Shown here: one piece after another, positions 8,673 through 16,610 of the stretch
Layout of the letters: each line of letters begins with the position of its first letter
Numbering within the stretch: the first letter of the stretch is position 1
Origin: Phycisphaeraceae bacterium
Lineage (GTDB): Bacteria > Planctomycetota > Phycisphaerae > Phycisphaerales > UBA1924
NCBI GenBank assembly: GCA_019636655.1
Contig: JAHBXB010000001.1
Span: forward strand, 1,116,001-1,180,000
DNA: 64,000 nt
Reading direction: 5' to 3'
Program-made: the position numbers and the translations under genes
Notes under the pieces: generated by a model
Told to the model about the DNA's origin: nothing
Database searches by the model: none
What the model saw: only the letters and a program-made list of their open reading frames with translations

Positions 8673-9275
8673 ATGACCACCGCCACGCTCGACCTCGCCG
8701 CCGTCCGATCCCGCGCCATCCTCACCCTTGACCGCATCGTCCGTGCGATCGACCAGCCGATGCGGGACGCCGCCGGCGATGTCATCCCCGCGCCGATCAT
8801 CGCGCAGGCCCGCCTCGCCGCCGCCGCGATCCTCCGGCTCCCCGAGCCCGACGCTGCCGACAGCCCCGAGACGCCCGATCCCCGTTACGGCGACTCCCGC
8901 TCCAGCCCCGCCGGCGCCCTCCCGTGCCGCCCTCCGGAGATCGGCCTCGCCCCATCCTTAATCCGCGGTCAATCGAGCAGCTCCCCAGCGGCCCTCCTCG
9001 CCCGCGTCGGCGCCGCCGCCGCCACCAACTCGGAACTGGCCAGGGCCTTCGTCACACTCGGCGCTCTCACGCAACGCTCATCCGCATCGCCAGCAACACC
9101 GGCCACCCCACGTACCGCGCCGCCCGCGGCATCCGCCTCGCCAACTCCTCATCCACCGTGTGCTCCGACATCGCCTCGATCCGGAGCCCCGCCCCAACCG
9201 CCGCCATCACATAGTCGCTCACCAGGTTCGGCGCACTCGCGAGCCGTACCTCCCGCCCCGTCGCCGGGTCCGTGA
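8673..9275 (+). CDS. small protein of unknown function, uncertain C-terminus
   Basis: ATG 8673 has a good GGGGGAC Shine-Dalgarno sequence 3-9 nt upstream. The first 130 or so residues look like protein: AVRSRAILTLDRIVRAIDQP, then ARLAAAAILRL, then LLARVGAAAATNSELARAFV. After that the sequence becomes Pro/Ser/Ala-rich and runs 209 bases antisense into the 3' end of the methyltransferase gene, so the true protein may be shorter in effect or the tail may be unselected read-through. No family recognised. Lies 138 nt after serS. Confidence 0.4.
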   Translation: MTTATLDLAAVRSRAILTLDRIVRAIDQPMRDAAGDVIPAPIIAQARLAAAAILRLPEPDAADSPETPDPRYGDSRSSPAGALPCRPPEIGLAPSLIRGQSSSSPAALLARVGAAAATNSELARAFVTLGALTQRSSASPATPATPRTAPPAASASPTPHPPCAPTSPRSGAPPQPPPSHSRSPGSAHSRAVPPAPSPGP

Positions 9276-9771
9276 ATCTCGCCTGCACCCCCTTGAGCAT
9301 CATCGCGGGGTGCATCACCGACACCACCACCGCCCCATCCCCACGGCACAGCCGCACGAACTCCCGGAAGAGCGCCCCCACCTCGTGCACGTGGTCCAGC
9401 ACCAGGCAGCAGATCACCCGGTCCGCGCACCGGTCCGCCAGCGGCGACGGCCGCCCGATGTCATGCCGCACCCACGTCACCCTCTCGGCGCCCGCCTTCG
9501 TCCTCGCCCGCGCCAGCATCCCCTCCGAAAAGTCCACCGCCGTCACCCTCGCCCCCGCCGCCGCAAGCCGCACCGCGTGACGCCCCGTGCCGCACCCAAG
9601 GTCCACCACCTCGAGCCCTCGCACCTCACCAAGAAGCCCCGTCACGACAGGCTCCTCGAGCGCAATCAGCGGATTCCCCTCCCCGTCATAGATCTCCGCC
9701 CAGCGGTCGTACCCCTGCTGCGTGTCGACATGTTCCGCCTCGGCGCCTCCGGCCCTTTCGTCCACCGCCAT
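9067..9771 (-). CDS. class I SAM-dependent methyltransferase
   Basis: A 234-residue methyltransferase (UbiE/methyltransf_11 type). It has motif I VVDLGCGTGRHAV, the acidic end of strand 2 VTAVDFS, and LVLDHVHEV in the motif IV region. ATG 9771 is 5 nt after the glycosyltransferase stop, so the two are coupled. Position as the last gene of a PIG-L/GT4/methyltransferase operon suggests a sugar, lipid or glycan-linked acceptor, but the substrate cannot be read. Confidence 0.88.
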   Translation of the reverse strand: MAVDERAGGAEAEHVDTQQGYDRWAEIYDGEGNPLIALEEPVVTGLLGEVRGLEVVDLGCGTGRHAVRLAAAGARVTAVDFSEGMLARARTKAGAERVTWVRHDIGRPSPLADRCADRVICCLVLDHVHEVGALFREFVRLCRGDGAVVVSVMHPAMMLKGVQARFTDPATGREVRLASAPNLVSDYVMAAVGAGLRIEAMSEHTVDEELARRMPRAARYVGWPVLLAMRMSVA

Positions 9772-9776
9772 ATCGA

Positions 9777-10991
9777 TCAATCTCCTTCCAGCACCTTCAG
9801 GTACACCCCCGCGAGCCGCTCCACCGAGGCCCGCAGGCTGAACCGCTCCTCCACGATTCTCCGTCCCCGCTCCCCCATCGTCTTCATCCTCGCTCCATCG
9901 CGCAGGATCTCCACCGCCCGATCCCCCATCGCCGCCGCGTCCCCCAGGCCCACCAGCACCCCGCTCTCGCGCCTCCGATCCGTCTCGACAAACTCCCGCA
10001 GCGCCGGCAGATCGAACGCCACCACGGCCTTCCCCGCCGCCATCGCCTCCAGCACCGCAAGCCCGAACCCCTCCGAGAGGCTCGGGAACACGAACAGGTC
10101 GCACGACGCCAGCAGCAGCGGCACATCGTGCCGGTCCCCCAGCAGCCGCAGGCACCCCCCAAGCCCAGCCGCGCGGAACGCCCCTTCGATCTCTCCGCGC
10201 CGCTCGCCGTCCCCGACCAGCGCGAGCACTGCACCGGGTGACGCGGCGACCACGCTCCGCATCACCTCGGTAAGGTGCTCGTGCCCCTTCCCCGCTACCA
10301 GCCTCGCCACGTACATCAGCACCGGCCCTGTTCGTTCCCCGAGGATCTCGCGCCGAAGGGCGCCGACCGTCGCCGGCTCGGCGCGGAACCGCCGCGTGTC
10401 CAGCCCCGACGTCACCACGCTCACCCGATCCTCCCCCTTGCCGATCTGCCGCAGGTACGCCGCCCACGCCTCCCTCACCCGCTCCGACACCGCGACGAAG
10501 TGCCGCGTCGTCATCGCGGTCAGCCGGTCCCGCCCGGTCACTTTCAAGCGGTCCTTGAACCCCAGCGTGGCCACCGCCGCGGCGTCCCCGGTGCAGGTGG
10601 GCGGCGGCTCCGCGTGCAGCGTGTTCACCACCGGCAGCCCGCACGCCAGCGCACAGAGCTGCCCGAAGAACCGGTCCGCGCCGGTGTTGTTCGTGTGGAC
10701 CAGGTCGATCCCCCGTTCGCGCACCACCCTCCGCAGCCTGCGGAGCCCCCCCATCACCCCGGCCACGCCCGCGACCCCGAGAAACTCCACCTCCACCCCG
10801 CCCGCCTCGTACTGCGCCAGCATCCCGCGCCCATCCCTGATGCTGCACACCACGTGCGAGAACCTCGATGCCGGGCTCGTCCCCACGCCGCGAAGGTCCT
10901 GCATTCCCACGATGTTCCGCAGCACCACCTGCTGCCCGCCGCCGACCTCCAGATCCGGCAGGACGTGCAGGATCGTGTACTCCCGCTTCAC
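9777..10991 (-). CDS. family 4 glycosyltransferase
   Basis: A GT-B glycosyltransferase of 404 residues. The N-terminal acceptor domain begins ILHVLPDLEVGGGQQVVL, where the GG loop is typical of GT4. The C-terminal donor domain has VLMYVARLVAGKGHEHL and the E-x7-E nucleotide-sugar motif in SEGFGLAVLEAMAAGK. GTG 10991 is chosen as start because it overlaps the PIG-L stop as GTGA, which is typical translational coupling; upstream in-frame codons lie inside PIG-L. Probably transfers a sugar onto a cell-surface glycan or glycolipid. Donor and acceptor are unknown. Confidence 0.9.
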   Translation of the reverse strand: MKREYTILHVLPDLEVGGGQQVVLRNIVGMQDLRGVGTSPASRFSHVVCSIRDGRGMLAQYEAGGVEVEFLGVAGVAGVMGGLRRLRRVVRERGIDLVHTNNTGADRFFGQLCALACGLPVVNTLHAEPPPTCTGDAAAVATLGFKDRLKVTGRDRLTAMTTRHFVAVSERVREAWAAYLRQIGKGEDRVSVVTSGLDTRRFRAEPATVGALRREILGERTGPVLMYVARLVAGKGHEHLTEVMRSVVAASPGAVLALVGDGERRGEIEGAFRAAGLGGCLRLLGDRHDVPLLLASCDLFVFPSLSEGFGLAVLEAMAAGKAVVAFDLPALREFVETDRRRESGVLVGLGDAAAMGDRAVEILRDGARMKTMGERGRRIVEERFSLRASVERLAGVYLKVLEGD

Positions 10992-11851
10992 GCCCCACCC
11001 CCGTTCCGGACCACGAAGAACATCTCCCACCGCCCGAAGAAGTGCCGCAGGAACGCCCGCGGCAGCACGCCCCACCCCGGCTCCCCCGTCAGGTTCTCCA
11101 TCTGCGATCGGTGCGCCGCGATCGCCGCACGCTTCCGGTCAAGCAGCCCGTCTGTGCTCACCAGTCTCACCCGCAGCGTCACCATCGCCGCCAGCGGCCG
11201 CCACGCGAGCCGCACCACCGAACCCACACCCACTCGCCCCGGGCCCATCCACGTGCGAAACGTCCAGAACCACACCGGGTACTCCAGCAGATCGCCCGCA
11301 AAGCGCCCCGCCGCCGCGAGGTCTCGCACGATCGCCGCGATGTCGCGGTGGTCCGCGTTGCGGTCAATCCCGCTCGGCGAGTACACCTCCTCCGCCCCTC
11401 CCGCCGCTGCCTCCGCCTCGATCACCGCACGCAGCCGCCGAGTGGTTTCCTCCCGCCGCGCTCCCACCTCCTGGTCCGGACACCCGATGAACACCACCGC
11501 ATCATCCCCCACCCCCATCACGCGGCAGGCCTCGATCGCCTCACGCCGCCGCATCGCCACCAACTCCTCGGCCGTCACCGACTTCGAATCATGCGACCGC
11601 CGCCCATCCGTCACGATCACCACCCGCACCCGCTTCCCGGCGCCGACCTTCCGCATGATCACCGCGCCGCACCCCAAGGTCTCGTCGTCCGGGTGCGGCG
11701 CGATCACTACAGCCGAACGCTCCGCGGCCCGCAGCGTCGCGTCCCGCCCGCGCAGCGTCAGCACCGCCCGCATCAGGCCGAACTTGAACGCCTCGAATCG
11801 CTCGACCACTCGCCTCATGCCGGCCGCACTGCTCCCTTCGCCTTCTCCCAT
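10988..11851 (-). CDS. PIG-L/LmbE-family deacetylase
   Basis: A zinc-dependent N-acetylglucosamine-type deacetylase fold. The metal site is seen as APHPDDETLGCG (residues about 51-62) and ADHRDI further on. ATG 11851 is chosen because upstream in-frame starts would read into the divergent fkbM-type gene; ATG 11818 is possible. Length is 287 residues. First gene of the three-gene operon with the glycosyltransferase and methyltransferase, which supports deacetylation of an amino sugar during assembly of a surface glycan or glycolipid (inference). Confidence 0.88.
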   Translation of the reverse strand: MGEGEGSSAAGMRRVVERFEAFKFGLMRAVLTLRGRDATLRAAERSAVVIAPHPDDETLGCGAVIMRKVGAGKRVRVVIVTDGRRSHDSKSVTAEELVAMRRREAIEACRVMGVGDDAVVFIGCPDQEVGARREETTRRLRAVIEAEAAAGGAEEVYSPSGIDRNADHRDIAAIVRDLAAAGRFAGDLLEYPVWFWTFRTWMGPGRVGVGSVVRLAWRPLAAMVTLRVRLVSTDGLLDRKRAAIAAHRSQMENLTGEPGWGVLPRAFLRHFFGRWEMFFVVRNGGGA

Positions 11852-11879
11852 CGCGACACACCCTGATCGGTCCGCCGGG

Positions 11880-11889
11880 ACGATACTCT
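11880..11889. promoter_or_regulatory. overlapping divergent -10 elements
   Basis: The ten bases ACGATACTCT can serve as a -10 on both strands: TACTCT reading toward the FkbM gene and TATCGT reading toward the PIG-L gene. They sit near the middle of the 70-bp divergent gap. No clear -35 was seen on either side. Confidence 0.35.
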
Positions 11890-11921
11890 TGCCCGTCGGG
11901 CCCGCGCCGACCGCCACCACC

Positions 11922-12692
11922 ATGCCCCCAATCGTCCCACGCCTGATCGCCCGCGCCAAACGCATGTCCTGGTCGGTGCGCACACTGACCATCCGCTCCG
12001 GCCCCGCGGCGGGCCTGCGCTTCCGCCAGCCCGGCAGCCACATCGACTTCTCCTCCGGCCGCGTCGAGCCTGCCGTCCAGGCCCAGTTCCAGCATCTCCT
12101 GAGACCCGGCGACGTCGTCTACGACATCGGCTCCAACTACGGGTTCCTCGCGATCCTGGCGGCACGGTGCGTGGGCCCCGGCGGAAAAGTCATCGCCTTC
12201 GAGCCCGTCCCCGCCAACGCCGGGCACATCCGGCACAACGCCGCGATCAACGCGATGCCGAACATCCGCGTCATCCAGGCCGCCGCCGCTTCGCAGCCAG
12301 GACACCTGGACCTGATCCTCGCCCACCACCCCGGCGGAGCCGTCCTCTCTTCCGCCCAGGCCCCGCCGGATGCCTCCGGCCGCTTGCGGGTCGAGACGGT
12401 CACCATCGACGACCTCGTTGCAAACTCGCAGGTTCCCCCGCCTTCGCTCGTGAAAGTCGACGTCGAGGGCGCGGAGTTCGAGGTTCTCGCCGGGATGGAG
12501 CAGACCCTCGCCCGCCACGCCCCCAGGCTCATCGTCGAGTTCGACGCCGCCACCGAGCCCGAGGTTCAGACCAAGCGGGACCGCTTCGAATCCTGGGCCC
12601 GCGAGCGCGGCTACACGACCGAACTGCTGGAGCGCTCCTACGAGGACTCCAACTGGTGCGTCGTCCACATCCTCGCCACGCAATCGCAATGA
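11922..12692 (+). CDS. FkbM-family methyltransferase
   Basis: A 256-residue SAM-dependent O-methyltransferase of the FkbM family. Motif I reads VYDIGSNYGFLAILAAR, followed by GKVIAFEPVPAN, and the family block LVKVDVEGAEFEVLAGM is present. FkbM enzymes methylate hydroxyls on polyketides, and in environmental bacteria are common in polysaccharide clusters. It is divergent from PIG-L and convergent with the LamG-like gene 12 nt away. ATG 11922 is used; ATG 11964 is an alternative. Confidence 0.9.
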   Translation: MPPIVPRLIARAKRMSWSVRTLTIRSGPAAGLRFRQPGSHIDFSSGRVEPAVQAQFQHLLRPGDVVYDIGSNYGFLAILAARCVGPGGKVIAFEPVPANAGHIRHNAAINAMPNIRVIQAAAASQPGHLDLILAHHPGGAVLSSAQAPPDASGRLRVETVTIDDLVANSQVPPPSLVKVDVEGAEFEVLAGMEQTLARHAPRLIVEFDAATEPEVQTKRDRFESWARERGYTTELLERSYEDSNWCVVHILATQSQ

Positions 12693-12703
12693 ACGCCGTT
12701 CGG

Positions 12704-14923
12704 TTACACCGTCTCGCCGCGCCGCGCCCGCGCGATGAACCGGTGAAAGCGCGTCCCGGTGTCGTTCCCGAACTCCCAGTTCACGCACACCCCGACCCGG
12801 TTGATCTCCAGCCGTCTCGCCCCCGGGTACACATCTTCCAGCGACCTCCACAGGACCGGCTCATCATCCACGAACGCCAGGTACCGCATCCCGTCGAACG
12901 CCACGCGGAGCCGGAACCGCTTCCCCCACGTGACCCGCGCTCCCACGTTGGTCCACACCGCGTCGTACACATCCTCGTGCCCGTTGAGGTAGAAGAAGGA
13001 AGAGATCGACGAACCCGCGAACATGTCGTCGAGCCACAGGTTGACGACGATGTAGTTGTCCTCATCCTGCCACAGCACCACCCCGCCGCGGCCCCGCTCC
13101 CCCTGCCCCCGCGCCGTGCCGGGCGGGGTCATCTCGACCTCGACATCGGCAAACGCCGGGTCCCCCCACGCCACGGTGTGCAGCAGCCGCCCCGGATTCG
13201 GCCTGCTCGTGCTGGCGTCAACACGCGCCCCGACCCCGGCCAGCCCGTCGCTCCCGGCGACCTCGATCCGCCCCGCCCCGAGATCCCGCCGCCACACCAC
13301 GCCCGCGGCCTCGCGCCCGTGCAGGTCGCCGCCGCCGCCGGCCTCGAAGTCATCTTCGACAACAACAGCCTCCCCCCGCTCGCACCACGCCGCCTCGAAG
13401 CCCAACTCTTCGGGGATCGGGATCTCCCGCGGGTGCGCCTCGAACTGCCGCAGCCGCCACCCGCCATCGGCAACGGTGAGCCGGACACCGACCGCCGTGC
13501 CCTCGGACAGGCGGGAGTCCCACACCGCCTCGCCGAACACCGGCGCCCCATCGAGCCACACCCGGATCTCCTCGCCGTCGTCGCTGATCTGAAGCGACTG
13601 CACAGTGCCGACCTTGATCTTGACCTCCTCCGACGTCGCCACGGTCGACCACAGGCCGTCCCGTCGGATCAGCAGTTCCGACCGGTCGGCCCCCAGCATC
13701 ACCGACCAGCAGTCCCCCCCTCCACCCCCACTCCCCCCGCCACCTGCGGCGGCACTTCCAACATCGTTCTTCACACCTCGGAAGAGGACGCCCGCGCGAC
13801 CCTCCGCTCCTCCCTGCACCAGCACGTGGATGAGCCCCGTGGCCCCGCGCGGCGTGAGCGTGAGCACCGACTCGGACATGATCGATCTCGCGCCACCCTC
13901 AAGCCGCTGGAGGCTCCCTCGCTCGGCGCGCCACGTGCCTCCGCTCGACGCCTCGGTCCCCTCGACCGCGCCGCCGCCTTCCAGCGCATCCGCGGCGTGC
14001 GCTGTGCCCCACCAGTTCGCCAGCGACGGCAGCGGCAGCACCCGCACGCGCGACACCCGTGTGTCCACGCTGAACCCGATCTCGCCCAACACACTCTGGT
14101 GCACCCCCGCGTACAACCTCCGCTCCGAGGCCGCGGCATCGATGGCGATCGGCCGCATCGCGGGCCACGAGCCGACCGCGTGGGCTCCGTTCAGCGAGGC
14201 CGCGTAGTACGCCGCGCCACGGTCCCGCAGCACGATGACGTACCACATCGGCAGGTTCTGGACGTTCCGCGAGACGCTGACCGATCCCCCGGCCGCGCGG
14301 ACGCACAACTCGCCGTTCTCGTGGTTGGCCGCGCGCATGACCATGGCCTGCCCCTCGGCGCCGGCGTCGAGGGGGATCTCCGTCGGGAACAGTCCGACGC
14401 TGAGGTTGTCCACCAGCCCCGGCTTCCCGTGCCCGCGCCGGCTCTTCCACCAGCACTCAAGCCGCCGCCGCGCCGACTCCCGCGCCATGCGGCCGCGCCA
14501 GCGAACCAGCCGCCACAGCAGCGAATCGGTCCCGGGGCACCCGAGCACCCAGCGTGCGACCCGCTTGGGGAACCGGTCGGTCAGCGAGTAACTCTGCGAG
14601 GTGTTGTGACCATTCAGGATCTGGACCGCGAACGCGAGCCCCGGCCGGCGCTGGAACGGCCCGTAGACCACCCCCGCCCGGCCCCAGCCCGGCTGGGCGA
14701 GCATGCCGATCCGCAGCGCCCCGTGATCGATCGAGATGACCCCTTCGGCGTCGATTCCGCGCCGGCGCAGGCCCGTACCGGCCACGCTGCCGATCACACG
14801 GCCCGGCGGCTGGTCGTCCGTAAAGTCATCGCTGAAGCCGACTTCGGCGTCGGGCGCGGCCTGGTGCGCCGGCGTCGTGGCCATCGGGCCCCAATCCCGA
14901 GTATGGGAGGCAGAGCGTGTCAC
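12704..14923 (-). CDS. large protein with LamG/concanavalin A-like beta-sandwich repeats
   Basis: An unrecognised 739-residue protein rich in beta strands. Two to three segments resemble LamG/ConA-like (DUF1080-type) domains, for example VVLWQDEDNYIVVNLWLDD followed by a YLAFVDDEPVLWRSLEDV strand near the C-terminus. The middle segment holds VLFRGVKNDVG and LQISDDGEEIRVWLDG. A Gly/Ser linker (GGGGSGGGGG) splits the middle. No clear signal peptide is visible, so location is uncertain. GTG 14923 is chosen because TATTCT lies 7 nt upstream; ATG 14884 is the alternative. Its place beside glycosyltransferase, deacetylase and FkbM genes suggests glycan binding or processing. Confidence 0.75.
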   Translation of the reverse strand: MTRSASHTRDWGPMATTPAHQAAPDAEVGFSDDFTDDQPPGRVIGSVAGTGLRRRGIDAEGVISIDHGALRIGMLAQPGWGRAGVVYGPFQRRPGLAFAVQILNGHNTSQSYSLTDRFPKRVARWVLGCPGTDSLLWRLVRWRGRMARESARRRLECWWKSRRGHGKPGLVDNLSVGLFPTEIPLDAGAEGQAMVMRAANHENGELCVRAAGGSVSVSRNVQNLPMWYVIVLRDRGAAYYAASLNGAHAVGSWPAMRPIAIDAAASERRLYAGVHQSVLGEIGFSVDTRVSRVRVLPLPSLANWWGTAHAADALEGGGAVEGTEASSGGTWRAERGSLQRLEGGARSIMSESVLTLTPRGATGLIHVLVQGGAEGRAGVLFRGVKNDVGSAAAGGGGSGGGGGDCWSVMLGADRSELLIRRDGLWSTVATSEEVKIKVGTVQSLQISDDGEEIRVWLDGAPVFGEAVWDSRLSEGTAVGVRLTVADGGWRLRQFEAHPREIPIPEELGFEAAWCERGEAVVVEDDFEAGGGGDLHGREAAGVVWRRDLGAGRIEVAGSDGLAGVGARVDASTSRPNPGRLLHTVAWGDPAFADVEVEMTPPGTARGQGERGRGGVVLWQDEDNYIVVNLWLDDMFAGSSISSFFYLNGHEDVYDAVWTNVGARVTWGKRFRLRVAFDGMRYLAFVDDEPVLWRSLEDVYPGARRLEINRVGVCVNWEFGNDTGTRFHRFIARARRGETV

Positions 14924-14930
14924 GACCCGC

Positions 14931-14936
14931 AGAATA
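14931..14936 (-). promoter_or_regulatory. probable -10 element of the LamG-like gene
   Basis: TATTCT on the minus strand lies 7 nt before an in-frame GTG, with no Shine-Dalgarno between them. This spacing suggests a leaderless transcript starting at the GTG. Confidence 0.4.
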
Positions 14937-15016
14937 GCAGACCTCGCGGGACCCATGCGGCGTCCACGCGATCTGTTCCTCCGCCATCCGGCGGCCGATA
15001 TCTTCACCGGTCACCT

Positions 15017-16261
15017 ATGCCACCCAGCACCGAACAGTTCGACATCGCCGTCATCGGCGGCGGCATCGTCGGCCTCGCGACCGCCATGGCCCTGAGTGAG
15101 TCCGCCTCCGTGATCGTCCTCGAGGCCGAGGCCGCGCTCGCGACACACCAGACCGGGCACAACTCCGGCGTGATCCACTCCGGCCTCTACTACAAGCCGG
15201 GCTCGCTCAAGGCCACGCTCTGCGCCGCCGGGCGCGACGCCATGTACGAATTCTGCGCCCGCCACAACGTGCCGCACGACCGGTGCGGCAAGATCGTCGT
15301 CGCGACCGATCCATCGGAGATCCCGCGCCTCGACGAACTGGAGCGGCGCGGCCGGGCGAACGGGCTCCAAGACATCCGGCGGCTGACGCCCTCTCAGATC
15401 CGCGACCTCGAGCCCGCCGGCGCCGGGATCGACGGCCTCCACGTGCCCATTACCGGAATCGTCGACTTCCCCGCCGCGGCCCGCGCGATGGCGGCGGTGG
15501 TCTGCACCCGCGGCGGACAGGTCCGCACCGGCGCCCCGCTGATGCACGTCCACCGGACCTCCGGGACCGGCGGCGGCTTCGTGCTCGACACGCCCCTCGG
15601 CGAGATCGGCGCGCGGTCGCTCGTGAACTGCGCCGGGCTGCAGTGCGACCGCGTCGCCATGCTCTGCGGATCGGATCCCGGTGTGCGGATCGTGCCATTC
15701 CGAGGCGAGTACTACGACCTCAAGCCGCACGCCGTCGGCCTGGTCAAGAACCTGATCTACCCGGTCCCCGACCCGAGATTCCCGTTCCTGGGCGTGCACT
15801 TCACGCGGATGATCCACGGCGGAGTCGAGGCGGGGCCCAACGCCGTGCTCGCCCTGGCGCGGCACGGGTACGGCTGGCAGGACGTCTCGCTGCAGGACAC
15901 GGCCCGCATGCTCGCGTTCCCCGGATTCTGGAAGATGTCGATGGCCCAGTGGCGCACGGGCATGATGGAGTTGCGGCGGTCCTGGTCCAAGCGCCGCTTC
16001 GTTGCCGACCTGAGGCGATTGATCCCGGTTCTGACCACCGACGACGTGGTCGCCGCGCGCTCGGGTGTGCGGGCCCAGGCAGTGGACGCAAACGGAAAGC
16101 TCCTTGACGATTTTCACGTGGTGACCGGTGATCGGATGGTGCACGTGCTCAACGCGCCTTCGCCGGCCGCCACGGCGTCGATCGCCATCGGCAGGTCGAT
16201 CGCTGACACTGCTCGCAAGGCGTTCGCCCTCCCCAGGATCGCCGAACCGTCGCTGATCTGA
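15017..16261 (+). CDS. lhgO: L-2-hydroxyglutarate dehydrogenase/oxidase
   Basis: FAD-dependent oxidation of L-2-hydroxyglutarate to 2-oxoglutarate. The 414-residue protein opens with the Rossmann FAD motif VIGGGIVGLATAMAL and continues with the LhgO-type blocks THQTGHNSGVIHSGLYYKPG, CGKIVVA, TGIVDF, FRGEYYDL and FPFLGVHFTRM. Length and block order match the family well. It stands alone, divergent from the LamG-like gene. A TATCTT hexamer 12 nt before the ATG may be the -10. Confidence 0.94.
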   Translation: MPPSTEQFDIAVIGGGIVGLATAMALSESASVIVLEAEAALATHQTGHNSGVIHSGLYYKPGSLKATLCAAGRDAMYEFCARHNVPHDRCGKIVVATDPSEIPRLDELERRGRANGLQDIRRLTPSQIRDLEPAGAGIDGLHVPITGIVDFPAAARAMAAVVCTRGGQVRTGAPLMHVHRTSGTGGGFVLDTPLGEIGARSLVNCAGLQCDRVAMLCGSDPGVRIVPFRGEYYDLKPHAVGLVKNLIYPVPDPRFPFLGVHFTRMIHGGVEAGPNAVLALARHGYGWQDVSLQDTARMLAFPGFWKMSMAQWRTGMMELRRSWSKRRFVADLRRLIPVLTTDDVVAARSGVRAQAVDANGKLLDDFHVVTGDRMVHVLNAPSPAATASIAIGRSIADTARKAFALPRIAEPSLI

Positions 16262-16610
16262 TCTGGCTCGCCGGTCTGCAACGGCCCATGCTCGGATCTG
16301 TACGAGCGGGATCGGACAATCGTGGCGGCCGGCGCTTTTTGCAGACCTATACGTCAGGAACAGGTCCGCGGCGGTCAGCAGGGCCGTCTCACTCTCAGAT
16401 CATGCTCGTTTGTTTATTGTTGCGCAAGAACCGCGCAGCGGTGAGCAGCGAAGAGTTGTTCTCCATCTCGCCCAAAGCGCCGAAACGGCTTGCCTTTCGG
16501 ACCAGTTCTGCTACGGTGACATCACGCGCGTCAGGAGCGGGGTCATCCCCGGAACACGGTTGGGCCGATGTGTAGCGAGAGCCTGTGACTCGTGCATGGA
16601 GCGCTCCAGA
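16262..16610 (+). other. 349-bp intergenic region before the giant surface protein
   Basis: No gene was seen here. A possible sigma-70-type promoter is TTGCCT (16490-16495), a 16-nt spacer and TACGGT (16512-16517), giving a leader of about 90 nt for the downstream gene. No strong terminator hairpin with a T-run follows lhgO. Confidence 0.35.

Noticed and set aside
13700-13760. A GGGGSGGGGG linker resembling an engineered G4S linker, raising the idea of vector contamination.
   Set aside because: The flanking gene is native in composition and the linker arises from C-rich DNA of a kind seen elsewhere in the window.
16330-16355. TGGC followed later by TTTTTGCA, looking like a sigma-54 promoter.
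   Set aside because: The distance between the GG and GC elements is 15 nt, not the 10 required.
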